Shown here piece by piece: positions 1 to 6,417 of a stretch of 11,896 nt of DNA. The notes under the pieces were generated by a model, which had not been told where the DNA came from, made no database searches, and saw only the letters and a list, made by a program, of their open reading frames with translations. The DNA is from DASVDK01 sp036381125 [NCBI: Thermodesulfobacteriota bacterium] (lineage in GTDB: Bacteria > DASVDK01), in the NCBI GenBank assembly GCA_036381125.1, contig DASVDK010000369.1:1-11896 (forward strand). The letters run 5' to 3'. A program made the translations under genes and the position numbers. Position 1 is the first letter of the stretch; each line of letters starts with the position of its first letter.

Positions 1-24
1 GCGTGTTGCGCGCACTCGCGGAAT

Positions 25-39
25 CGCGATAGTATCGCG
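25..39. promoter_or_regulatory. Short perfect palindrome upstream of the hydrolase gene
   Basis: Two 6-base arms (cgcgat and atcgcg) flank a 3-base centre, about 95 bases ahead of the dienelactone hydrolase start. The size and position would suit a repressor or activator binding site, but no regulator gene lies beside it and short GC-rich palindromes arise by chance. The rest of bases 1-134 shows no convincing gene or clear promoter boxes. Confidence 0.2.
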
Positions 40-134
40 GCTGGCGTAGAGCGTCGTTTAGCCGATCGTCCTCGCGGTCGAGGGAGCGGCTTCGGCCGGC
101 CAGGGGGCAGATCTGTTTCGCACGGAGGCACACC

Positions 135-992
135 ATGGACCAGCGGATCATCGATCTGTACGACGAGTACACACATCGGCCGCTCGAGCGCCGGGTGTTC
201 CTCGAGCGTCTGGCCGCCCTGGCGGGCAGCACCGCGGCGGCGATGGCGCTCCTGCCGATCCTCGAGAACGACTACGCCCACGCGCAGCAGGTGTCCCCCG
301 ATGACCCGCGACTCGAGACCTCGCGCGTGACGTTCAAGGGGGCGACCGGCGACGTCGCCGGTTACCTCGCGCGGCCCCGCGGGGACGCGAAGGTGCCGGC
401 CGTGATCGTGGTCCACGAGAACCGCGGCCTCAACGCGCACATCGAGGACGTGGCGCGGCGCGTCGGGGCGGCCGGGTTCGTGGCGCTCGCGCCCGACCTC
501 CTCTCGCCGCTCGGCGGCACGCCGAAGGACGAGGACCGCGCCCGCGACATGATCCGCCAGCTCGACGCCGACAAGACCGTCGCGAATCTCCGGGCGGCGA
601 CGGCCTGGCTCGCGAAGCGCCCCGACACCACCGGCAAGGTCGGCGCCGTCGGCTTCTGCTGGGGCGGCGGCGTGGTGAACCAGCTTGCCGTGGCGGAGCC
701 CGACCTCGACGCCGCCGTGGTCTTCTACGGCGCCTCGCCGAAGCCCGGCCAGGTGCCGCAGATCAGGGCGCCGCTGCTCCTGCACTACGCCGGGCTCGAC
801 CAGCGGATCAACGAGACCGTGCCGGCATACGAGCAGGCGCTCAAGCAGGCGAGCAAGGACTACACCCTCTACATGTACGAGGGGGTGAACCACGCCTTCC
901 ACAACGACACGGCCGGGGCGCGCTACGACGCGCAGGCCGCGAAGCTCGCCTGGCAGCGGACGGTCGACTTCCTCAAGCAGAAGCTCGCCTGA
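135..992 (+). CDS. Dienelactone hydrolase family protein, TAT-exported, YghX-like
   Basis: This is an alpha/beta-hydrolase of the dienelactone hydrolase family, closest in layout to E. coli YghX. Residues 19-50 form a twin-arginine signal: ERRVFLERL, then an Ala/Leu-rich stretch, then AHA before the likely cleavage point, so the enzyme probably works outside the cytoplasm. The core keeps the HENRGL segment (94-99) with the family Glu, the nucleophile elbow GFCWGG with Cys175, Asp222 in GLDQRIN and His253 in VNHAFHND, giving a complete Cys-Asp-His triad. Length (285 residues) is normal. The ATG follows a GGAGG at 122-126 with good spacing. The gene stands alone and is followed by a strong hairpin. 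The real substrate is unknown; YghX-type members have not been tied to chlorocatechol breakdown, so a lactone or ester hydrolase is as far as the sequence goes. Confidence 0.93.
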   Translation: MDQRIIDLYDEYTHRPLERRVFLERLAALAGSTAAAMALLPILENDYAHAQQVSPDDPRLETSRVTFKGATGDVAGYLARPRGDAKVPAVIVVHENRGLNAHIEDVARRVGAAGFVALAPDLLSPLGGTPKDEDRARDMIRQLDADKTVANLRAATAWLAKRPDTTGKVGAVGFCWGGGVVNQLAVAEPDLDAAVVFYGASPKPGQVPQIRAPLLLHYAGLDQRINETVPAYEQALKQASKDYTLYMYEGVNHAFHNDTAGARYDAQAAKLAWQRTVDFLKQKLA

Positions 993-1004
993 GCGGGACT
1001 CGCA

Positions 1005-1042
1005 CCGAGGGCGCCCGCACGCAGGGCTCGGGGCGCCCTCGG
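1005..1042. terminator. Strong hairpin between convergent genes
   Basis: Perfect 12-base arms (ccgagggcgccc at 1005-1016, gggcgccctcgg at 1031-1042) enclose a 14-base loop. It starts 12 bases after the hydrolase stop and faces the end of the minus-strand cluster, so it could serve either direction. There is no clear T-run after it, so it is an I-shaped or Rho-assisted terminator at best, or an mRNA-stabilising stem. Confidence 0.6.
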
Positions 1043-1099
1043 CGGTTGCCATCCCCTCCGCCCCTCCCGCCCGGAAGGGATCTTACCGGGACCGGAGGC

Positions 1100-1370
1100 G
1101 TCGAGTGAGAGACCAGGTCCCGGTACCTGCCGCGCGCGGTCGCCACCTCGACGCCGTCCCCCTCCTCCCGCACGCCGGTTGCCGGCTCGTCCTCGTACAG
1201 CTCGGCGCTGGCCTCGCGGGCCTTCTCGACGAGGAAGACGTCGAACCGGTCGCGCATGACCATGAGCGGGTGGAAGCCCGGGGCGAGGATCCGGGTCGGG
1301 CCATCTCGTACGCCGCCGTGGCACCCGCGGGACCCGCCACTGCCACGATCACGTCGTGGTCGATCCGCAC
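1100..1370 (-). pseudogene. Geranylgeranyl reductase family flavoprotein, remnant
   Basis: Two pieces of one FAD-dependent oxidoreductase lie on the minus strand in different frames. The first begins with GTG at 1370, preceded by gaggagg, and reads VRIDHDVIVAVAGPAGATAA, the N-terminal FAD-binding beta-alpha-beta fold; the first Gly of GxGxxG is Val. The second (about 1296-1105) reads HPLMVMRDRFDVFLVEKA and then the AGAEL/VxEEGDGVxV-type segment typical of residues roughly 90-150 in this family. The roughly 60 residues between them are missing and the frame changes. Homology ends after RDLV near 1105, where an ADGA motif would be expected, so the catalytic and C-terminal regions are gone. These enzymes reduce isoprenoid double bonds in archaeal lipids, chlorophyll or quinone side chains. 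It lies 128 bases after the GAPDH stop and may have been its operon partner. Confidence 0.75.
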
Positions 1371-1498
1371 TCGACTCCTCCTCGGCTCACAGCCGCCGGC
1401 GGGAGGCGCGGCCGAGCGTCTCGAACCCGCGCTCCCGCCACCCGCGCCGCGCGGCCGCCAGGCACGCCAGCCCACCTCGTCCGCGGCGTCGAGGCGCT

Positions 1499-2599
1499 TC
1501 AGGCGCGGCCGCTTCGCGAGGACGGCACGGCGCCGGACGCCGCGAGCGGCTGCCCGGCCCCGGGCACGAGCCTCTTGCGGATCCCGAGGGCAGCGTCGGT
1601 CTTCGCGATCGAGCGCGCGGCCTCCCGCTCGAGGCCGGTCACCGCTCGGATCGCGTCGACCGTCTCCGGGACGACGATCGCCTCGTTGTGCACCTGGTAG
1701 GTCAGGAACACCTCCTCGTCCTGGACGCTCAGGCTGTCCTCCCAGACGGCCACCTCCCAGAGGTCTCCCCGCGGCCGCCCGAGGTCGCGCGCGAGCTCGA
1801 TCACCGAGTTCAGCGCGACGACGCCCTCGGCCGCGCGCACGAAGGCCACGCGCGGCGCCTCCCGGAGGATGCCGAGCACCTCCTCCCGCGCGGCCGCCCG
1901 CGTCAGCTCCAGCATGGCGAAGTGGACGTGGCTCAGGTTGAAGGGGCCCTTGGCAGCCATGGTCACGACGGAGAGCCCGGGGATCACGGTCTGCGCGTCA
2001 GGCCCCTGGTGGCTCGGCACCGAGCGCTCGGGCTCGACGGTGTTGATGAGGCCACCCGCGTGGCTCTCCCACGGGTCGGTCCCGCGCCGGACGAGCACCG
2101 CGCGCAGCTTCCTGAGGAGCCCTCGGGCGTGGAACCCCTGGGCGACGCGGCAAAGGCCCGTCGTGTTGCACGACACCACGCGCAGCATGTCCCGACCGAC
2201 GGCGCCCGCGTAGTTGGCGCTCGCGACGAACGAGTAGCCGGTCAGCTCGTGCTTCTCGCCTCCCTGGAAGATCGCCTTGACCTTGCTGGCCGCATAGAAG
2301 TCCCGGTTCTTCGCTGCGACCTTCTTCGGCGTGCAGTCGACGACGACGTCGGCCCGCCCGAGGAGGTCCTCGAGCCCGCCGGCGACCGGCAGACCCGCCG
2401 TGGCCATGGCTGCTCGCGCCTCGGCCGTCGCCCCGTAGAGCGGGTAGCCCCGCTCGAGGGCGAGTCGGATGCGGTAGTCGGCAATGACGTCCGCCACCCC
2501 CGCCACCGTCATGTCGTCCTGCAGGGCCACCGCGTCGGCGACCCGCTTGCCGATGACGCCGTAGCCGTTCACCGCGACGCGGACCGTTCTCGTGCCCAT
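1499..2599 (-). CDS. Glyceraldehyde-3-phosphate dehydrogenase, archaeal-type (type II)
   Basis: This is a class II phosphorylating GAPDH of the kind typical of archaea, not the usual bacterial GapA. The N-terminal Rossmann fold starts VRVAVNGYGVIGKRVADAV (6-24) and the family signature DCTPKK sits at 88-93. The active site is SCNTTGLCR with catalytic Cys144, and a His pair in SHVHF (223-227) fits the archaeal general base region. EVFLTYQVHNEAIVVPE near the C-terminus is also typical of the family. At 366 residues it is about 20-25 longer than most homologues because of a basic, Ala/Ser-rich tail. The start ATG is preceded by aaggaaggaag. It would interconvert glyceraldehyde 3-phosphate and 1,3-bisphosphoglycerate with NAD(P). 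It overlaps the small membrane protein gene upstream by 31 bases, which points to one transcript with the guanylyltransferase. Gene is complete with no lost motif. Confidence 0.93.
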   Translation of the reverse strand: MGTRTVRVAVNGYGVIGKRVADAVALQDDMTVAGVADVIADYRIRLALERGYPLYGATAEARAAMATAGLPVAGGLEDLLGRADVVVDCTPKKVAAKNRDFYAASKVKAIFQGGEKHELTGYSFVASANYAGAVGRDMLRVVSCNTTGLCRVAQGFHARGLLRKLRAVLVRRGTDPWESHAGGLINTVEPERSVPSHQGPDAQTVIPGLSVVTMAAKGPFNLSHVHFAMLELTRAAAREEVLGILREAPRVAFVRAAEGVVALNSVIELARDLGRPRGDLWEVAVWEDSLSVQDEEVFLTYQVHNEAIVVPETVDAIRAVTGLEREAARSIAKTDAALGIRKRLVPGAGQPLAASGAVPSSRSGRA

Positions 2600-2814
2600 G
2601 TGCGTACGCTTCCTTCCTTCTGATCATGGCCCGCGTGCTGGCCACCCGGCTGCGGCCCGCTCCCGGGCCTTGCCTCCGGTCCGGCGTGCTCGCCGTGGCA
2701 GCCGGTCCCCCGCCTGCCTGTTCCACCGCAGCCCATGCGGCCCCCGACGAACAGCCACAGGGCGCCGAGCCCGAGGAGCAGCCACACCCGGTTCGCTGCG
2801 ATCCGGTCAAACAC
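2569..2814 (-). CDS. Small single-pass membrane protein, Cys/His/Gly-rich
   Basis: A short gene that begins with GTG at 2814, overlaps the guanylyltransferase stop by 8 bases and runs 31 bases into the GAPDH gene. A GGGAGG lies about 9 bases before the GTG, which supports translation. The 81-residue product has one hydrophobic helix (about 10-25, VWLLLGLGALWLFVGG) followed by a Gly-rich region with Cys29, Cys39, His40 and His43, then a charged tail. I do not recognise a named family. The short helix plus Cys/His layout resembles the small metal-associated membrane peptides found elsewhere in this window, but that is only a resemblance. Coupled translation with both neighbours is the main reason to believe it. 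The C-terminal part may be little constrained. Confidence 0.55.
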   Translation of the reverse strand: MFDRIAANRVWLLLGLGALWLFVGGRMGCGGTGRRGTGCHGEHAGPEARPGSGPQPGGQHAGHDQKEGSVRTWARERSASR

Positions 2815-3832
2815 GGCTCGTGCCTCCCATCCGCGCCTCCCACGCTGGAAGCCAGCGCGGCGCGGCGTTGATCTCGAGAGGGGTCTTGACCACCCGCTCC
2901 GGCGTACCCCAATCGCTCCAGCGGACTCCGCGGACCGGCAAGACCGCCAGCGAGTCGGCGGCGCGCGCGAGGACCTCCTCGGAGAAATTGGCCTCGCGCA
3001 TTGCGGCGAAGGCCCGCTCGGCCGCCCGGGTCTCGTCCGCGGCGCCGCCGGCTGCCGCGTCGATCCCCGCGAGGCAGGCGTCGACGTCCGGCAGGCACCG
3101 CCGCCCGAGCGCCGCCAGGGTCGCCGCGCGCGCCACGATGACGAAGCTGTTCCAGAGGAAGCCCGAGTCGAAGAAGATCCGCGCCCGCACGGCGTCCGGC
3201 TTCTCCCAGAAGGTGCGCACCCGGAAGCAGTCGGGCGCGGCCGGCAGAGGCCGGGCGGGCTCGATCCAGCCGTAGCTCCCGTCCGGGCCGTCCGGCTCCA
3301 CGCCGAGGAGCACGACGAGGTCCGGCTCCGTCCGGACGATCTCCACGGCGCGCCTCACATACGTGAGGAACGCCCTGGCGCCGCCGATGAAGTGGTCCGA
3401 GGGGAAGACGGCGACGACCGCCTCCGGCGCGCGGCGGGCCACCCGGCGGACCGGCCAGAGGACGCCCGGCCCGGTGCCCCGGCTCGCCGGCTGGAGGAGC
3501 GTGTGCGGCACGCCTGTGGAAAGCTCTCGTTCGATGTAGGCGGCGTGCGCCCGGCTCCCGACCACCAGCGTCCGCTCCGGCGCGATCAGCGCGCCGATCC
3601 GGTCGAGCGTCTCCCCGAGGAGCGTCCGCGACCCGGTCAGGGGGCAGAACTGCTTCGGCCGGTCCTCGCCGGTGATGTGCCGGGTGAGCGGCAGGAGCCG
3701 GCTCCCTTCCCCTCCCGCGAGGACGATGCCCCACACGTCGGGCAGCAAGCCGATTCCCGCCGTCGCCGCCAGGTCGCCTGAAGGACCGGTGCGGCCGGTG
3801 GGAGACGCGGTATCAGTGCATGTCGCGATCAT
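2807..3832 (-). CDS. Mannose-1-phosphate guanylyltransferase (sugar nucleotidyltransferase)
   Basis: The enzyme should make GDP-mannose from mannose 1-phosphate and GTP for polysaccharide or glycan synthesis. Visible motifs are LAGGEGSRLLPLT (38-50), the pyrophosphorylase signature; RPKQF (58-62), typical of ManC-type enzymes; FPSDHF (143-148); FWEKPD (208-213); GFLWNSF (224-230) and SDWGTP (306-311). At 341 residues it is the short form, without the C-terminal phosphomannose isomerase domain. The reading frame is open 120 bases further upstream, but I place the start at ATG 3832 because AAGGGGG lies 8 bases before it and the upstream residues look non-native. About 30 residues still precede the fold. 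It overlaps the small membrane protein gene downstream. No phosphomannomutase or GDP-mannose user is in the window, so the product's fate is unknown. Confidence 0.88.
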   Translation of the reverse strand: MIATCTDTASPTGRTGPSGDLAATAGIGLLPDVWGIVLAGGEGSRLLPLTRHITGEDRPKQFCPLTGSRTLLGETLDRIGALIAPERTLVVGSRAHAAYIERELSTGVPHTLLQPASRGTGPGVLWPVRRVARRAPEAVVAVFPSDHFIGGARAFLTYVRRAVEIVRTEPDLVVLLGVEPDGPDGSYGWIEPARPLPAAPDCFRVRTFWEKPDAVRARIFFDSGFLWNSFVIVARAATLAALGRRCLPDVDACLAGIDAAAGGAADETRAAERAFAAMREANFSEEVLARAADSLAVLPVRGVRWSDWGTPERVVKTPLEINAAPRWLPAWEARMGGTSRV

Positions 3833-3942
3833 GTCGAGCCCCCTTGCGTCACCGCCTGCGGCACCGGCCGGTGAAGGACCGGACCGCCGTTGCAGCGAGC
3901 CGCTCCGCGGGTCACGCCCCGCAGAGCCGTCACGTACGCAGG

Positions 3943-3965
3943 CCGGCCCCACCCGGTGGGACCGG
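3943..3965. promoter_or_regulatory. Near-perfect palindrome between two minus-strand genes
   Basis: Eleven-base arms (ccggccccacc and ggtgggaccgg, one mismatch that becomes a G-U pair on the minus-strand RNA) meet almost without a spacer. It lies 15 bases after the stop of the small exported protein and about 110 bases ahead of the guanylyltransferase start. It could be an operator for the guanylyltransferase cluster or a terminator stem for the gene before it; no T-run follows. Confidence 0.35.
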
Positions 3966-3979
3966 CACGCGGGGGATCG

Positions 3980-4306
3980 CTAGCGCCTGAGGGGGATGGT
4001 GCGTGGAGACGCGATGATCTCGACCGACGCGCCTGGCGAAAGCACCGCGCGGGAGGACGACGGCAACGCGAGCCCGCCCCACGCGTGGGGAAGCGCCACG
4101 GCCTCGAGGACGGGCGCCGGGGTGAGCAGGGCGTCGCGTGCGCCGTCGCAGTGACCGATCTCCGCCTCGCCCCGCGGGGCATGGGCGCTTGCCGGTTCCG
4201 CCGAGAGGACACACAGGACCCCGCCGGCCAGAAGGGCGATCCCGATGATGAGGAGAAGGGTCGTTCGCACGCGGTTGGGATCTGCAACGCGGGTGCCAGG
4301 GCGCAT
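3980..4306 (-). CDS. Small exported protein of unknown function
   Basis: The 108-residue product begins with a charged segment and a strong hydrophobic stretch (about 15-36, TTLLLIIGIALLAGGVLCVL) followed by a SAHA-type signal peptidase site near residue 42. The mature part is about 66 residues with GHCDG at 51-55 and a Pro/Leu/Ser-rich C-terminus ending in LRR. I do not recognise a family. I chose ATG 4306 because it gives a normal signal peptide; the ribosome site is weak, and an in-frame ATG at 4399 or a GTG near 4272 cannot be excluded. Its layout (signal peptide, one His/Cys/Asp cluster, short tail ending LR) resembles the exported protein at 11160-11480. It is codirectional with the guanylyltransferase but separated by 147 bases and a palindrome. 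Confidence 0.5.
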   Translation of the reverse strand: MRPGTRVADPNRVRTTLLLIIGIALLAGGVLCVLSAEPASAHAPRGEAEIGHCDGARDALLTPAPVLEAVALPHAWGGLALPSSSRAVLSPGASVEIIASPRTIPLRR

Positions 4307-4432
4307 CTCGAGTCCGGGCGGGACATGGCCTCCGATGGGCGGCGCCGCGCCGCGGCCTCGTTGCCCCAGGTGTCCCACCGGCGCCCCATCGGCCTCCATC
4401 CGCTCGGGGTGTGCGTGAGACGGCGCCGGTGA

Positions 4433-4862
4433 TCGGGTGACGTCCGGGCGCTCCTCGGCGGCGTGCCGCTCCTCTTCGGCGAGGTCCTGACGCGGGGCCG
4501 CCTCGCGGGTCGATGCGCTCACCGCCGCCTGGCGGTACGTGCTCGGCGGGCTCGCGCTCCTCGCCTGGTCGCTCGGGGTGGAGGCTGTCGACCGGGTCGT
4601 CTGGTCGCCACGGTTCGCCGCCGGCCTGCTCTTCCTCGGCGTCGTCGCCCCGGCCGGGGCGTCGTGGGTCTGGTACCGTCTCCTTCGGGACGGCGAGGCG
4701 ATCGCGCTGAGCGTGCTCACGCTCCTGACCCCAGCCTTCTCGCTGCTCCTCGCGGTGCTGGTCGCCGGCGAGCGACCCGGCGCCCGCGTCCTGCTCGGCA
4801 TGGCGGTCGTGCTGGTGGGCGCGGTTGCGGCCGGCTGGCCCCGCTCTGCGCGCCGCTCAGGC
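4433..4862 (+). pseudogene. EamA/DMT transporter, C-terminal half, frameshifted remnant
   Basis: This is the second EamA repeat of a drug/metabolite transporter without its first half. The first part reads GDVRALLGGVPLLFGEVLTR (from 4436), just after an in-frame stop at 4430-4432. The frame changes by one base near 4505, and the match then continues with VDALTAAWRYVLGGLALLAW and the family-typical SVLTLLTPAFSLLLAVLVAGE (about 4711-4773), ending near LLGMAVVLVGAVAAGW. A full transporter has about 290-300 residues and 10 helices; only about 4-5 helices remain and no start codon with a ribosome site is evident. After the remnant the frame stays open into the DUF2933-like gene, so an automatic call starting at 4539 would fuse two unrelated proteins. 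Confidence 0.72.
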
Positions 4863-4952
4863 TGTAAGCGGCCCTCCTCCGCGTCTTCGCTCCAATCCGT
4901 CGTGAACAGGGCCGGCGAGACCCCGTCTCCGGCCGCACAGGGAGGAACCGCC

Positions 4953-5105
4953 GTGGGCGAGTTCCTGCAGAGCTACGCGTTCTTCATCCTCATCGCCGGG
5001 CTCATGCTCCTCTGCCATCTGGGCCACGGAGGCCACGGCGGCCACGGGGAGGCCGGCCGGAAGGACGACGATGCGGGGAAGGACGACGGCGGAAACCGCC
5101 ACTGA
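4953..5105 (+). CDS. DUF2933-like small His-rich membrane protein
   Basis: A 50-residue protein with one membrane helix (about 7-21, YAFFILIAGLMLLCHL) followed by the repeat HLGHGGHGGHGEAG and a charged Asp/Lys tail ending in His. This helix-then-His/Gly pattern is that of DUF2933 proteins, which often sit beside copper or heavy-metal efflux genes; the His run could bind metal ions at the membrane surface. I place the start at GTG 4953 because GGGAGGAA lies about 6 bases before it and because the residues upstream belong to the EamA remnant. It is 9 bases before the DUF5676 gene, so the two are almost certainly cotranscribed. No biochemical function is established for the family. Confidence 0.75.
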   Translation: MGEFLQSYAFFILIAGLMLLCHLGHGGHGGHGEAGRKDDDAGKDDGGNRH

Positions 5106-5114
5106 GGGAAAGCC

Positions 5115-5390
5115 ATGCACACGCTGAACTGGAAGGTCATGACCTGGTCGCTCGGCTCGTTCGCCGCCGTGACGTACCTGGTCTGCATCCTCTACGGTCT
5201 CGTCGTCCCGCAGGCACTGCACATGGCGGAGTTCCTCGAGATCGTCCTGCCCGGCTTCCGCTGGCTCACGCCGGGGGCCTTCGTGCTCGGCCTCGTCGGG
5301 AGCTTCCTCTACGGGGCGTACGCGGGGCTTGTCTTCACTCCGCTCCACAACGTCTTCGTGCGTCGCTTCGCGGCAGCGAAGCGAGGCTAG
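5115..5390 (+). CDS. DUF5676 family two-helix membrane protein
   Basis: The 91-residue protein has two hydrophobic segments, about 13-31 (SLGSFAAVTYLVCILYGLV) and 52-74 (TPGAFVLGLVGSFLYGAYAGLVF), joined by FLEIVLPGFRWLTP, which is characteristic of DUF5676. The C-terminal PLHNVFVRR also fits that family. Both length and start are normal; the ATG is preceded by gagggaaag. Members are small integral membrane proteins of unknown function, commonly found next to DUF2933 and metal-homeostasis genes. The stop is only 2 bases before the ftsH remnant start, so expression is likely coupled to what follows. Confidence 0.85.
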   Translation: MHTLNWKVMTWSLGSFAAVTYLVCILYGLVVPQALHMAEFLEIVLPGFRWLTPGAFVLGLVGSFLYGAYAGLVFTPLHNVFVRRFAAAKRG

Positions 5391-5392
5391 CG

Positions 5393-5776
5393 ATGCACCC
5401 CAGGCAGCAGGGGTTCTCGCTCTGGTACGTCCTGGCGGACTTCGCCGTCCTGGCGGCGCCGCAGCCGCTCTTCCTGCCGCCGGGCGGCTCCTCGCCGCGA
5501 GCGCCGTACAGCGAGGAGACGTCGCGGGTGATCGACCGGGAGGTGCAGGCGCTCCTCGAGGCGGCGCACGGCCGGGTGCGGGAGACCCTGACGGCGAGGC
5601 GAGGCGTGCTCGAAGCGCCGACCGTCCTCCTGATCGAGCGCGAGGCCGTCGACCGCGAGGCGCTCGCGCGCCTGCTCGCGTCCCCGGAGCCCGCGCGGGC
5701 GGCCTACAACGGGAGACAGCGATGGACACCGCGGCGCAGACCGGCTTCTGGGAGCTGGCGGCGATCATGGTCGTGA
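5393..5776 (+). pseudogene. ftsH: ftsH with almost the whole core deleted (mini-FtsH frame)
   Basis: The frame encodes both ends of the FtsH membrane protease and nothing between. Residues about 7-21 (GFSLWYVLADFAVLA) match the cytoplasmic lead-in and first helix of FtsH. From about residue 23 it jumps to the far C-terminus: QPLFLPPG, then YSEETSRVIDREV (39-51), the helical AHGRVRETLTARRGVLEA and REALARLL, all typical of the end of the M41 peptidase domain. The periplasmic domain, AAA+ Walker motifs, SRH and the zinc site HEXXH are absent, so it cannot be a protease. The junction (near 5455) keeps the frame. The start is intact and only 2 bases after the DUF5676 stop. The last residues overlap the methyltransferase gene. 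It may be dead, or a small membrane protein that still binds FtsH partners. Confidence 0.8.
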
Positions 5777-6392
5777 TCGCCTCGTGGATCCTCTACCGGT
5801 ACGTCGCGCCGAAGGGGTGGCGGGAGTGGAGCTGGGCCGGCCTCGTGCAGGCCTTCGTCATCGCGCTCTACGCCGAGATGTACGGGTTCCCGCTCACGAT
5901 CTACGTGCTGACGGGGTTCCTCGGGATCGACATCCCGCAGCTCCACGGCAGCGGCCACCTCGTGGCGACCCTCCTCGGCGCCGGCGTCTTCGGCCAGACC
6001 GTGGAGATGGTGGTCGGCTACGGCTTCCTCTTCCTCGGCGTCTCGCTCCTCGTCGGGAGCTGGCGCGAGGTGTACCTGGCGAGCCGGGCCGGCCGGCTCG
6101 CCACGGAGGGCCTCTACGGGTCGTCCGCCACCCGCAGTACCTCGGGATCTTCGTCGCGCTCTTCGGCGAGCTGGTCCACTGGCCGACGATCCCGACGCTC
6201 GTCCTCTACCCGGTGATCGTCTGGGCCTACGTCCGACTGGCGAGGAAGGAGGAGGCGCGGATGCTCGAGGCGTTCGGCGACGAGTATCGGGCCTATCAGG
6301 CGCGGGTGCCGAGGTTCGTCCCACGATGGGGCGAGTGGCGGCGGCTCATCGACGAGACCCGGCCGCAGGCCGGGGACGAGACGCAGGCCTGA
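5722..6392 (+). pseudogene. Isoprenylcysteine methyltransferase (ICMT) family membrane protein, one-base frameshift
   Basis: An integral membrane protein of the ICMT/phospholipid methyltransferase superfamily. The first frame from ATG 5722 (after cgggaga) holds several helices, including AFVIALYAEMYGFPLTIYVL and a region with HGSGHLVATLLGAG. Near 6121 the frame changes by one base; the next frame continues with VRHPQYLGIFVALFGELVHW, then WPTIPTLVLYPVI, EEARMLEAFGDEYRAYQ and VPRFVP, the conserved C-terminal methyltransferase region with the RHPxY and EE motifs. Adding one base (for instance gggtacgtc in place of gggtcgtc) would restore GLYGYVRHPQY and a protein of about 223 residues. Everything on both sides is well kept, so the shift is recent or a sequencing error. 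Family members methylate lipids or other substrates with SAM; the substrate here is unknown. Stop lies 25 bases before the propeller gene. Confidence 0.8.
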
Positions 6393-6417
6393 GCCTGCAC
6401 ACCAGGGAGGCACAGAC

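Noticed and set aside
1-134. End of an upstream gene or a small RNA in the leader
   Set aside because: No frame with recognisable protein sequence and no RNA-like structure beyond one 6-base palindrome was seen.
1256-2623. A 455-codon plus-strand frame opposite the GAPDH gene
   Set aside because: It is antisense to a gene with complete catalytic motifs, rich in His/Arg/Asp as mirrored codons give, and has no domain.
1998-3734. A 578-codon minus-strand frame across the GAPDH and guanylyltransferase genes
   Set aside because: It is out of phase with both motif-bearing frames and consists of Arg/Gly/Ala-rich sequence.
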